DNA of 64,000 nt, taken from assembly GCA_023374025.1 (NCBI GenBank), contig SIJG01000032.1, positions 744,276 through 808,275 of the forward strand, given 5' to 3'. Shown here piece by piece: positions 34,571 to 44,745 of the stretch; position 1 is the first letter of the stretch, and each line of letters starts with the position of its first letter. The position numbers and the translations under genes are program-made. Below the pieces are notes generated by a model that saw nothing but the letters and a program-made list of their open reading frames with translations, did not search any database and had not been told where the DNA came from. The stretch is from Heterodera schachtii. Taxonomy: Eukaryota; Nematoda; Chromadorea; Rhabditida; Heteroderidae.

Positions 34571-35230
34571 TTTTTGGTTTTCGGGGCAGTCCCCCTGAAC
34601 CGGTGCGCCCAGATTTATGGGGAGTTCGAATCCTTCGGGAATAGCTTCCTTATACCATGTACGTTAATTCTGCGTTGCATTTTTGCTCCCCATAAATGTT
34701 TGAGTACCCCAAATGGACACTTGAAAAAAATCGACTTTTTGGTTTTCGGGGCAGTCCCCCTGAACCGGTGCGCCCAGATTTATGGGGAGTTCGAATCCTT
34801 CGGGAATAGCTTCCTTATACCATGTACGTTAATTCTGCGTTGCATTTTTGCTCCCCATAAATGTTTGAGTACCCCAAATGGACACTTGAAAAAAATCGAC
34901 TTTTTGGTTTTCGGGGCAGTCCCCCTGAACCGGTGCGCCCAGATTTATGGGGAGTTCGAATCCTTCGGGAATAGCTTCCTTATACCATGTACGTTAATTC
35001 TGCGTTGCATTTTTGCTCCCCATAAATGTTTGAGTACCCCAAATGGACACTTGAAAAAATCGACTTTTTGGTTTTCGGGGCAGTCCCCCTGAACCGGTGC
35101 GCCCAGATTTATGGGGAGTTCGAATCCTTCGGGAATAGCTTCCTTATACCATGTACGTTAATTCTGCGTTGCATTTTTGCTCCCCATAAATGTTTGAGTA
35201 CCCCAAATGGATACATGAAAAAATCGAGTT
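34571..35230. repeat. 165-bp tandem repeat, four units
   Basis: Units start with TTTTTGGTTTTCGGGGCAGT at 34571, 34736, 34901 and 35065, so spacings are 165, 165 and 164 bp. Units are essentially identical. Each contains an inverted pair, ATTTATGGGGAG and CTCCCCATAAAT, about 75 bp apart, plus a GGGG-CAGT-CCCC hairpin. Because 165 is divisible by three, the array is open in one frame for 172 codons; I regard that as incidental. A diverged unit lies at about 31570-31745. Confidence 0.9.
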
Positions 35231-36254
35231 TTTGAAAATAATTCTGGTGTGGTAAGTGTGAAGAACTGTGTTCCTCCAGGCAAAAAATTCTAAGAAAATT
35301 TATAAACATTTGTAGGGTTCTCAGCAGTTTCTCTGCAAAATTTGGTGAGCCCCTGATCAATTACAAATTATTTATGGACGAGCAAATTTTTAGAAATTTT
35401 TTATTTTTTGCAAAATTAATTCATAAATATTTTTTCAGAGAGTGTTCTGAAACGCACCAAATTTTATATACATGTTATATAAGGCACTCTGATGCTTTTT
35501 CTATCAAAAAGGGAGGTGAATAAAATTTTTAAAAATTTTTAATTGCTTTTTAAATATGCCAAAAAGCTTAGGCTTAACTTTTTCGTGAAAATTCAATCAC
35601 TCATAGTTTTACGAGTAGTGATCAGAAAAATCCCAGATTTTGCAGGGTAACAGCTGAGAACCATACCTAATTTATACTTTTTTTCCCGTTTACTAGGCCT
35701 TGTTAAAAAGTTTTTAGATTTTCTGATTTTCTGTACTTTTTCAATTTTTTGCAAAATTAATTCATAAATATTTTTTCCGAAAGTGATCTGAAACGCACCA
35801 AACTTTTTTTACAGGTTAACTAAGGCACTTTATGCTTTTAATACCAAAAAGGGATATGAATAAAATTTTTAAAAATTTTTTAATTGCTTTTTAAACAGGC
35901 CAAAAGTTTAGGCTTAACTTTTTAGTGTAAATTCAATCACCCATTTTTCGAGTAGTGATCAGAAGCGCACGATATTTTTTAAGGGCATCCTTAAGACAAG
36001 AAAAAGCACCTCTGTGATGCTTTAAGACCAGTAACTCTGAATTTAAATTTTTTATGAATTTTTAAAGATGAACCAATTTATTTTTATTTTTTGCAAAATT
36101 AATTCATAAATATTGTTTCAGAAAGTGATCTGAAAGACATCGAATTTTATATACATGTTAAATAAGGCTCTCTGATGCTTTTTCTATCAAAAAGGGAGAT
36201 GAATATATTATATAAATTTTTTCCTTATATTTGAGTTATTTCATTCTACTTTCG

Positions 36255-36376
36255 GTGGGGTGCTTGGCAAAGTGGAATCATGCGCGCCCGTCCGATCTGG
36301 CAAGTTAAGCAACGCTGACTGACTAGCCGAAAGGATGGGTACCGTGATGAAACCAAACCAGCACTGCTTACCCCGC
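36255..36376 (+). rRNA. 5S rRNA-like gene, copy 2
   Basis: 122 nt with the same helix I pairing (GTGGGGT with ACCCCGC) and the same box A core GTCCGATCTGGCAAGTTAAG as copy 1, 5094 bp downstream of it. It differs from copy 1 at several positions (GGATGGGTACCGTGATGAAA in the 3' half). Whether either copy is expressed cannot be told from sequence. Confidence 0.7.
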
Positions 36377-36392
36377 GGCACCCGGCACGGAC

Positions 36393-36440
36393 CCCCGAAG
36401 GAATGGATTTAATTAAATTCTCTCCTTCGGGGATTTTTTT
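36393..36440 (+). terminator. Hairpin plus T-run after 5S copy 2
   Basis: CCCCGAAGGA (36393-36402) pairs with TCCTTCGGGG (36423-36432), followed by T-run 36434-36440. Spacing from the 5S end is the same as in copy 1. Confidence 0.55.
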
Positions 36441-36527
36441 GTATTAGAGGTTGACAGTTAGCGTTCGATTGGTCTAGTCAAATTTTCAAAAAAAGTTTTG
36501 TTGATATATTTTGTCGTACTCTGAAGA

Positions 36528-36630
36528 GCGGGGGGGGGGGGCGCGGGGCCGAAGGCCCCGCAGGGGGGGGGGGGCGGCGAAGGCCCCCCCACGAGGCCGC
36601 GAATCGGCCGAGTGAGTACCTTCGGCGCAG
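36528..36630. repeat. G-run cluster with GAA-loop hairpins, third copy
   Basis: G-runs flank GGGGCCGAAGGCCCCGC, then CCACGAGGCCGCGAATCGGC. The second hairpin carries one change (GAATCGGCC) that breaks a stem pair present in the copies at 31.5 and 32.0 kb. Confidence 0.6.
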
Positions 36631-37569
36631 GAAAATTATTAAGCAGGAGGGTTCACTATTTATTTTTATTTTTTGCAAAAATTAATTCATAATTATTTTT
36701 TCAGAAAGTGCACTGAAACGCACCAAATTTTATTTACATGTTAAATAAGGCTCTCTGATGCTTTTACAATCAAAAAGGGCGATGAAAAATATTTTAGAAA
36801 TTTTTAATTCCTTTTTAATTACACGAAAAAGTTTAGGCTTAACTTTTTTTTCAGAAACTGATCGGAAGCGCACCAAACTTTGCAGGGATACTGAAAAGAC
36901 GAGAATTAACCAATTTTATCACATTAGCTTTTCATTCCTTTAAATAATTTTTTTTCGAAATAATTTTTTTTTTTGGTTTTTCGGGGCCGTCCCCCTGAAC
37001 CCGATTTTCGGCACTCTGATAATTTTAGCGCTTATAATGGGTTGTATAAAGTCGATTGTAGAAGGAATTGGAAGCGCTTAAATTGTTTGAGTACCCCAAA
37101 TGGACTAGGCTTGGGCACTATTGAGTAGTAGGCTTAAACTTTTGAGTATAGCTCTGCGCATTCTGAACCAAATCCAGAACCGATGACACCATTAGAAAGA
37201 GCTCCTTTTCTAGCTTCTAATACATTAAGCTAGCTATTTTTGCCCACCCTTAGCGATTTTTGCCCAACCGATTTCGAAGGGTTCATTATTTATTTTTTGC
37301 AAAATTAATTCATAATTATTTTTTCAGAAAGTGCACTGAAACGAACCAAATTTTATTTACATGTTAAATAAAGCTCTCTGATGCTTTTTCTATCAAAAAG
37401 TGAGAAAAATATAAATTTTAAAAATTTTTATTGCTTTTTAAATATGCGAAAAAGTTTAGGGGTAACTTTTTAGTGAAAATTCAATCAATTGACGAATTAT
37501 GGAAACTAATGTGGTAATTAACTGTTACAACGCCAATGTGCTGTAATATAAAATTATTTTGCAAAATAA

Positions 37570-37790
37570 AGTAATTCTTAATTTCCAATTCAATATTTCA
37601 CTATAACCTGCAAAAATAAAGTAATCACTCAATTGCCAATTCAATAATTCACTTTAATTACGTCAAATTATAGTGATCACTCAATTGCGAATTCAATAAT
37701 TCACTTTAATTACGTCAAATTAAAGTGATCACTCAATTGCCAATTCAATAAATCACTATTATTATGATGATCACTCAATTTGAGTAGAAT
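37570..37790. repeat. 52-bp tandem repeat with a perfect inverted repeat, upstream of the Ubl gene
   Basis: ATCACTCAATTGC recurs at about 37624, 37676 and 37728, with a degenerate copy near 37770, giving a 52-bp period. One unit contains TCACTTTAATT-ACGTCA-AATTAAAGTGA, 11-bp perfect arms around a 6-nt spacer. Together with the arm, the spacer forms TTACGTCA, a CREB/ATF-type site. It lies about 130 bp upstream of the Ubl start codon and could be promoter sequence; that role is inference. Confidence 0.6.
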
Positions 37791-37914
37791 TCTGCCCCAT
37801 AAAAGGGGGTACCATGACAAGCAGCAAATCATAACAGTCCTGCCTCCATATCCTTCACATCATTCAGATTAATTACCACTCCTTTTCATCGAAGTTTCCA
37901 TCAAATTTTCCTCA

Positions 37915-40274
37915 ATGAATCCTTTTGGTGGCATTTCAGCTGGGATAATGACAATGCTTTTGATGCTGATTATGATGCAATCTACCACTGATGGTATTAA
38001 AATCACAGTAAAAGCGGATGAAAAGATATTCAATGAACAATTGCCTTTAACAAATACAATCACTTTTGAAGTGAATGGAGTGGACAAAGTGGAAGATTTG
38101 AAGAAAAAACTAATTAGAAAAATGGAAATGGATAGCAAAACAAATATTGGAACTGAGCTCACCAAAATATCACTACAATACGGCCCAAAAGATGAATTTC
38201 TTAATGATGAAAAAACAATTTATTATTATCAGATTCAAAACGGTGACATCGTTCATTTATCCATTGGTGAATTTCTAATTGTTGTTCTAGAAAAAATTAT
38301 GAATGAATTGCTGATGACTTCCCGTATTTGGGTGAAGAGTAAGGAAATGTGGCAATTTTGAAGAAAAAGATCAAAAATCGGTGTGGAATTGAGCCGGACA
38401 AACAAACATTGACGTGGACTTTAAACGGTCAAATATTGGATGACAAAAATACTTTAAAATATTATGGCATTGAAAATGACACTGGCATTACATTGTCCAT
38501 TAAATATGAAATTACAGTGGTGTCTGATGAAAAGATCAGCAATGATAGCAATCAGATCACTGTTGTGGTACAGGATGAAACCACTGGGAAAGAGTTGAAG
38601 GAGCTGATCAAAGAAAAGACGCGAATTGAGCCCAAAAGACAAATATTGAAACTCAAAAAACCAAATGACACTGCGTCTCAGATTTCTGACTTTGCAAGAA
38701 TGGATTATTTTAACATTGAAGAAGGCACAACTATTTTATTGTTCAAAAAATTTGAAATTACAGTGAATGCTAATAGCAATTCACCGAAGTTTAGCGAGAC
38801 ATTTACCATCGGAGTGCATGGAACGGACACAGTGAAAGACTTGAAGTGGAAGATCGAATCAAAGAGTGGAATTACGAAAAACAAAATTACACTCCAATAC
38901 GGCCCAACTAATGACATTCTTAATGATAAAAAAAGAATTGATGATTATCCGATTAAGGAAGGTGATATCGTTCACATGTCCATTGATGAATTCCAACCTT
39001 TTGTTCGGCACTATGGAAAAAAAGAAGAATAAACCGAAAGATTACAATGTTTGGGTGAATAAGGAGGAAACTGTTGAAATTGTGAAGAAAAAGATCGAAA
39101 ATCTGAGTGGAATTGAGCACAAAGAACAAATATTGAAGTGCCATACTTTTCTATATGCTCCATTATTGGAGGACAAAAAACATTAAATGATTATGGAATT
39201 GAAGAAGACTCAAACATTTTATTGTCCACAAATTTTCAAATTGAAGTGACAGCTGATGAACAAATATTCAAGCAAGGGGTGTCGTCTATCATCGTTGAAA
39301 TGAATGGATGGGACAAAGTGGAAGAATTGAAGAAAAATATAATGGAAAAATTGGATGAAGAAAACAAAACAAAGTTGGGAAGTGATCTTAACAGATTGAC
39401 AGTGCAAAACAATGATGAAGATATTCTTAAAGATGCAAAAACAATTGATTATAATGGCATTAAAAAAGGTGACACCGTTCGCTTGACAATTGGTGAATTT
39501 CAAATTGTCGTCCGATATGAAAATGAGCATGAAGTGGAAAATTACACCATTTGGATGAAAGGGAAGGAAACTGTGGCAACATTAAAGAAAAAGATTAAAA
39601 GTGGGAATGGAATGATTAGAAGTTGGAGTGGAATTAAGCCCGATGATCAAATATTGAAAGTCAACTCAAATGGTAAAAATTAAAAATGGCGTGCTAGGTC
39701 GTTTCGTAAAATGCGCCATTTTAACATTTTTTTCGACAAAATTTAATATAAGTATATAAGTTTTGGCATAAATAGTACTTATTTTGTTGAAACTAAGCAG
39801 GCTAAATAAAATAGTAGCCTAATTATGCTAAAATTGCGTATTTACGCCCTGAAAAAAATGGGCAAATGTAAATAAATTCTGAATTGTAATAATACAGGTG
39901 AGACTTTGACTGTTCTTGAGGACGATGAAAAATCAATGACAAATTATGGCATTGGCGAAGGCACAACCATTTTATTGTTTAGTGAATTTGAAATTGTCGT
40001 AAAATATAAAAAAGATAATGAAGTGAAAACGTTCAAATTTTGGATGAAGGGCACGGACAAAGTGTACGAAGTGAAAACGAAAATAATGGAGAAAATCAAA
40101 AATGATTTTCCAAGGATTGAATCTGTAAAAATAAACGACCGCCAAAGTTTGGATGATAAAAAAGGGCTTAACAACACACGAGAAAACGAAAGAAAAACAA
40201 AAGATGCAAAAAAAGTTTCCTCATTGTTTCGCGATTCATTCATCCAGAAAAAATTACTAAATGAACTCAAATAA
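37915..40274 (+). CDS. Secreted tandem ubiquitin-like repeat protein (about eight Ubl domains), three frameshifts as assembled
   Basis: The N-terminus MNPFGGISAGIMTMLLMLIM is a likely signal peptide, suggesting secretion. About eight diverged ubiquitin-like modules of roughly 85-100 residues follow. Each has a starting strand such as IKITVKADEKIF, YEITVVSDEKIS, FEITVNAN or FQIEVTADEQIF; then a helix such as VEDLKKKL, VKDLKWKI or VEELKKNI; then a late motif such as LNDEKTIYYYQIQNGDIVHL or LNDYGIEEDSNILLS. None ends in Gly-Gly, so ubiquitin-type conjugation or processing is not expected. The frame changes at about 38346 (one base fewer than the sister repeat at 39560), at about 39015 (A-run) and at about 39175 (A-run). 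One intron, 39672-39897, joins NSNG to ETLTVLEDDEKS. The stop is at 40272-40274. The host of secretion and target are unknown. It could be a plant-parasite effector or a pseudogene, but the frameshifts look like base-calling errors. Confidence 0.72.
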
Positions 40275-40358
40275 TTATAACACCCGGAAATGTAAGAAGT
40301 TGTAATGCTTGAATCCGGAAAAAAGTTTACAAAAATTCAAGAATTGTTATTTGTTCGG

Positions 40359-43300
40359 CATTTTATTATTCAAAATCAATTCAAATGTATTAATTCGTAA
40401 TTTAAATTTTTTATGATTTATTTGTACTAAAACCCTCAAATTTTTGAATTTTTTAAAATAATTAACTTATTTTGGCGACTGGGAGGGGTCAGTGGCCAAA
40501 GTTTTCTGTATACTGTTTTTATTTATTATTGAAAATGAATTTTTCAAAAATATCAATTTTTACATTTATTCAAATATATGATGTGCTTACCACCTCTATT
40601 TTCCCCTGTTTTTTCCAATTTAAAAAAATTTCATTTTTGAATTTTCTTTTTTCTTTTCTGAACCTCTTTTTTCATGAATAATTTTGCGTTTTGGAGACTT
40701 TTAAAAAATTTTAGGAAATTCATTTTTCCTTGCTTTACCGTGCTCCTAAATAATAGGTAAAACATTCTTATAGACGAGTGGCCACTGCAAATCTTTTTTC
40801 CGAGTCTTTTTATTTTTTAGTTGTCAAATACTTCATTTATTGAGCATTTATCATTAAATTTTTTATTTCACACACACTTGACTGGGTTTGTTTTTTTTTT
40901 TGTCTAGGACGGAAAAACCCATTTCAGAATTTAACTGCTATTTTTAACCTGATAAGTGTTCAAAAAATAGTTATTTCGTACAAATATAATAGTGATTATG
41001 TATTTTATTAAAAAGTTCGAATAAACGTTGATTTGATCTGTAAATTTTTAATTTTTACTTTTTGTAGTTTTATTTTAATTTTTTATGAAAAACAAACTTA
41101 ACCTAATATAATTTATAAATGTTTATAATGATAACATAATAACCAAGACATTTTTTTCCGGCTAACGCAGGCGCCGTCCCTTCGCCACGCGAGCTGCCGA
41201 GGCGATGATCGCTGTCTGAAGCCCGCAGATCATCACCCGCGCAGCGCAAGTGGAAAGTGCGCGCAGGCAGAACACTCGTCGCTGTGCATCAAATTTGTTG
41301 GCACGCCTGACCCGTCCGTGTGCTGGGTGAAGGCAGGCGGGCCGCACTCTGCCACCCGAGTTGATCATGGAAGACACATCAAAGGCAACACGTCAATCTT
41401 CTTTCCCGGGCCGCAAAGCGCTCTGAATCCGGCACCTATGAGCTACGGCTGAAGAACAACGTGGGCGAAACGGAAGGCCACTTTGAAGTGCTGGTGCAAG
41501 GACCGTCCGGCACCGCCGAAGAGACCGCTTGCGGTGGACAACGTAGCGCGAGAACTCGTGCACACTGTCATGGCAACCGCGGAGAGACGACGGTGGCTCC
41601 GAAGTCACCAACTACGTGGTTCGAATGCCGTGATGTGGGCAGCCAAGTTTGGTTTGCCGGTCAACAACGTTGTTGGCACAAACAGCAAAGTGCCGAAACT
41701 GCAGGAGGGCCACGAGTATGATTCCGAGTGTGTGCCGTGAATGCGTTGGCTGTTCCGACCCGTTTGCACACCGACCTCGGCCGTGCTGGCCATGGACCCA
41801 TACGGACTCGCCGGGACGACCGAGGTCACGGCACCCGACAACAATCAAATCAGCATCAAATGGGCACCGTCGTACGGACACTGGCGGATCGCCAATCGCT
41901 TCTTATAATGTGCAACGGGAGGACGCAAAAACACGGACGGTCTGGATTAAGGTGAATAAATTAAACCTGCTATTTAGAAAGAAATTCATATTTTTTTCGT
42001 TTAAATAGGTGTCATTAGCCCAAATATTGGAATTTTTTGCAAATTTTATTATTTTTTAAATTTGGTTATTTATTGGAAAAATGGTATATAAATAAATGGC
42101 TTGCCAGGTCGTTACCATTTTGTTTTTAATTGCTGTGAATTTCATTTAAATATAATAAAATTTTTATGTTTAACTTAACACTAGCCTTTTTTGTTGAAAA
42201 TCTGTTACAATTTAAACCAAATTTTCAAATTTCCCCGTCGGCGCCTAATGGCACCGCCGGACCGCTTTTCTTCCCTTTTATTAATGTAATTAGCTTTAAC
42301 TTTGGATTTATTACATAAAAACAAAATAAAAATTTAATTTTGTGTTATTTTCAATTGAAATGAATTAAAACATTATATATTTTTAAAATTTTTTTTTGAA
42401 TTTTTTAAATGTCCCGGTTGTCCCGCTTCCCTGTCCCTACAAAAATCGAGGTCCGATCCCGGCTTCTCAGGTCCCGGCAGTCCCAGTTCCCGATTTTGCC
42501 CAAAATTCCCGGTCTAGCTTCACTCTATTTGAAAGGAAATTTTCTTTTTGTAAAAAAGGAAATTTTCTTTAAATTTATTATAACTAAATGTTATTTTTAA
42601 TACCATTTTGATTTTTCCATTTTTTTTCAAATTTGGGTGTTTTTCTAGGTGAACACACAATCCGGTGGTACGACTGCGCCGTACACTGACGACGCGTACA
42701 GCCTGAGCACGGCTACTATTATCGGGTGGTCGCTGTGAACGAGGCCGGGCTTCGACAAACACGTCCGATCAGTCGGAGTTGGCATGGGCCAAGCCCAAAT
42801 TGAAGCGCCCCCGCTTCGAATTGGACGACATTAACGGCAAAGAAGTGATTGATTGATTGACAATGAATTGAAACGGGAAAATCTCTTTCCCTCCCTACTC
42901 GGCCCAAAAAAAAAATTTTTTTTTTTTCATACATACAATTAGCATTTTTCAAAAAATCTCTATTTTGCAAATTTCAAAAAAACGTCTATAAACTTTTATG
43001 ATAAATTATTAAATTTTTCGAAAATTATTTTTAAAAATAATAATTTTCCAAAAAAAATAGAATTTTAATTTGAAACAAAAATTTGATGAAAAACAATTTT
43101 TTTCAGTGACTCATAAAATTTTGTTCAATTAAAAAATTGTGAATTCGTTTAAAATAACTGCTTGATTTTGTGCAGGTGCGCGTCCGTGCTGGCCATACGA
43201 ACACACGCCAGTACATCCCGAAGAGTGCGCGGTCCGACTCGGGCCAGTGCCGCATTGTTGCCACCAATGAGAAGGGCACGGCGGAGACACGTGGGCTCAT

Positions 43301-44040
43301 CTCAGTGGTTGACCGGCCCGGCCCCCCAGAGGGCCCGATCACTTATCCGGCCACAACAAAGTGAGAAAAATTCAAAAATATAAAAATATTTTTTCTTTAG
43401 CCAATTTTTTCATGACAAATTTCAGTAATTTAAAAAAATATTATTTTTTTTTCTGGCGCCGTTTTGCCTAAACGTACTTTCAAAAAAAAATATAGTTAGT
43501 TTATTTTCAGTCCAATCAAAAATAATTGAGAATTTATCAAGATTCACACATCAATTTGGAATTTATGGCAGGGTGCAATATGTTTCCATCCCAGAAAAAA
43601 ATAATAATTTAAATACTGCAAATTTTCATATACGTTTTTCTAGTAGAATATCTAAAAAAAATTCTTAAACATGTATTTTTAAGAATTTTTCTTTGAAATT
43701 ACTGTAAAAATCTTTTTGAAATAAATTCTTTGGAGAAATGATGATATTTAAAAAAAAAATGAAATTTCGATCAAATTTATAAAAATTTAAAAAAATGTGC
43801 CTGATTTTTCCTTTTGCAAATCATTATCAAAAAATGCCTATGCCCTCCTTTCAGGCATTCCATCACACTGTCCTGGCGCCCGCCAAAGGATGACGGTGGC
43901 ACAGAGCTAAGCGGCTACCGTATCGAATTCAGAGGATTGGACGAACGCGACTGGGAACGTGTGCCAGATCACGTGACACTGCCGAACTACACCGTGCGTA
44001 ACTTGGAGAAAGGCGCTCAGTACCAGGCAAAAATTAATTA
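40359..44040 (+). pseudogene. Indel-ridden duplicate of muscle-protein Ig/Fn3 exons
   Basis: Aligns end to end with 57457-61062, introns included. Exons corresponding to 58206-58976, 59692-59883, 60207-60391 and 60875-61046 appear at about 41163-41952, 42650-42850, 43177-43360 and 43855-44027. The first two are broken by many one-base insertions and deletions; for example GCTAACGCAGGCGCCGTCCC here is GCTAACGCAGGCGCCGCCC in the intact copy. The last two exons are nearly clean. Differences are mostly indels rather than substitutions, which suggests unpolished or haplotypic sequence at least as much as biological decay. The copy ends exactly where inverted satellite DNA begins. No intact protein can be read from it. 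Confidence 0.8.
42230..42520. repeat. Degenerate palindromic core and CCGG-rich repeat (copy in duplicate A)
   Basis: CGTCGGCGCCTAATGGCACC near 42238 is a diverged form of the MITE core. It is followed at 42410-42520 by CCCGGTTGTCCCGC-type sequence related to 23.5 kb. The same arrangement is at 59268-59560 in the intact copy, so the insertion predates the duplication. Confidence 0.5.
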
Positions 44041-44745
44041 AAAAAACAAGCCTAGTAAACGGGGAAAAAGTATAAATTAGGTATTGTTCTCAGCTGTTAC
44101 CCTGCAAAATCTGGGATTTTTCTGATCACTACTCGTAAAACTATGAGTGATTGAATTTTCACGAAAAAGTTAAGCCTAAGCTTTTTGGCATATTTAAAAA
44201 GCAATTAAAATTTTTAAAAATTTTATTCACCTCCCTTTTTGATAGAAAAAGTATCAAAGTGCCTTATATAACATGTATATAAAATTCGGTGTCATTCAGA
44301 TCACTTTCTGAAAAAATATTTATGAATTAATTTTGCAAAAAGATAACTTTAAAAATTCATAGAAAATTTAATTTCATAGGTACTACTGCTAAATCAACGC
44401 AGAGATGCCTTTCCTTGACCTTTTTAGGCCCCTGAAAAGCCTGGTGCTCTTCTGATCACTACTCGTAAAACTATGAGTGATTGAAATTTCACTAAAAAGT
44501 TAAGCTTAAAATCAGAAAATCTAAAAAATTTTTAACAAGGCCTAGTAAACGGGGAAAAAAGTATAAATTAGGTATTGTTCTCAGCTGTTACCCTGCAAAA
44601 TCTGGGATTTTTCTGATCACTACTCGAAAAACTATGAGTGATTGAAATTTCACTAAAAAGTTAAGCCTAAACTTTTGGCCTGTTGAAAAAGCAATTAAAA
44701 TTTATAAAAATTTTATTCACCTCCCTTTTTGATAGAAAAAGTCCA
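44041..44745 (-). repeat. Inverted block of the 31-37 kb satellite
   Basis: Contains reverse complements of satellite modules: CTGTTACCCTGCAAAATCTG, ACTATGAGTGATTGAA, AAAGTTAAGCCTAA, and CTGAAAAAATATTTATGAAT. The submodule CTCAGCTGTTACCCTGC is present twice, at about 44091 and 44581. It directly abuts the damaged muscle-exon duplicate. Confidence 0.8.

Larger units (their letters stand above)
31026..37500. repeat. Complex satellite region
   Basis: Built from recurring modules: TTCATAAATATTTTTTCAGA with ACGCACCAAATTTTATTTAC; AAAAAGTTTAGGCTTAACTT; CAGATTTTGCAGGGTAACAG; and TTTGAGTACCCCAAATGGAC. The modules recur in the same order many times with point differences. Embedded in it are two 5S-like genes, three G-rich hairpin clusters and a 165-bp array. 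An inverted portion of it lies at 44.05-44.75 kb. Open frames here are repeat by-products, not genes. Confidence 0.85.

Noticed and set aside
34785..34805. AGTTCGAATCC resembling a tRNA B box in the 165-bp unit
   Set aside because: No matching A box, acceptor stem or cloverleaf could be drawn, so a tRNA or tRNA-derived SINE is not supported.
34574..35092. 172-codon repeat protein with 55-residue periods
   Set aside because: It results from a 165-bp satellite period being divisible by three. The fourth unit has a one-base deletion and there is no start context or domain.
37560..37790. CRISPR-like regular repeat
   Set aside because: The 52-bp units are contiguous tandem repeats without unique spacers, in a eukaryotic context with no cas genes.
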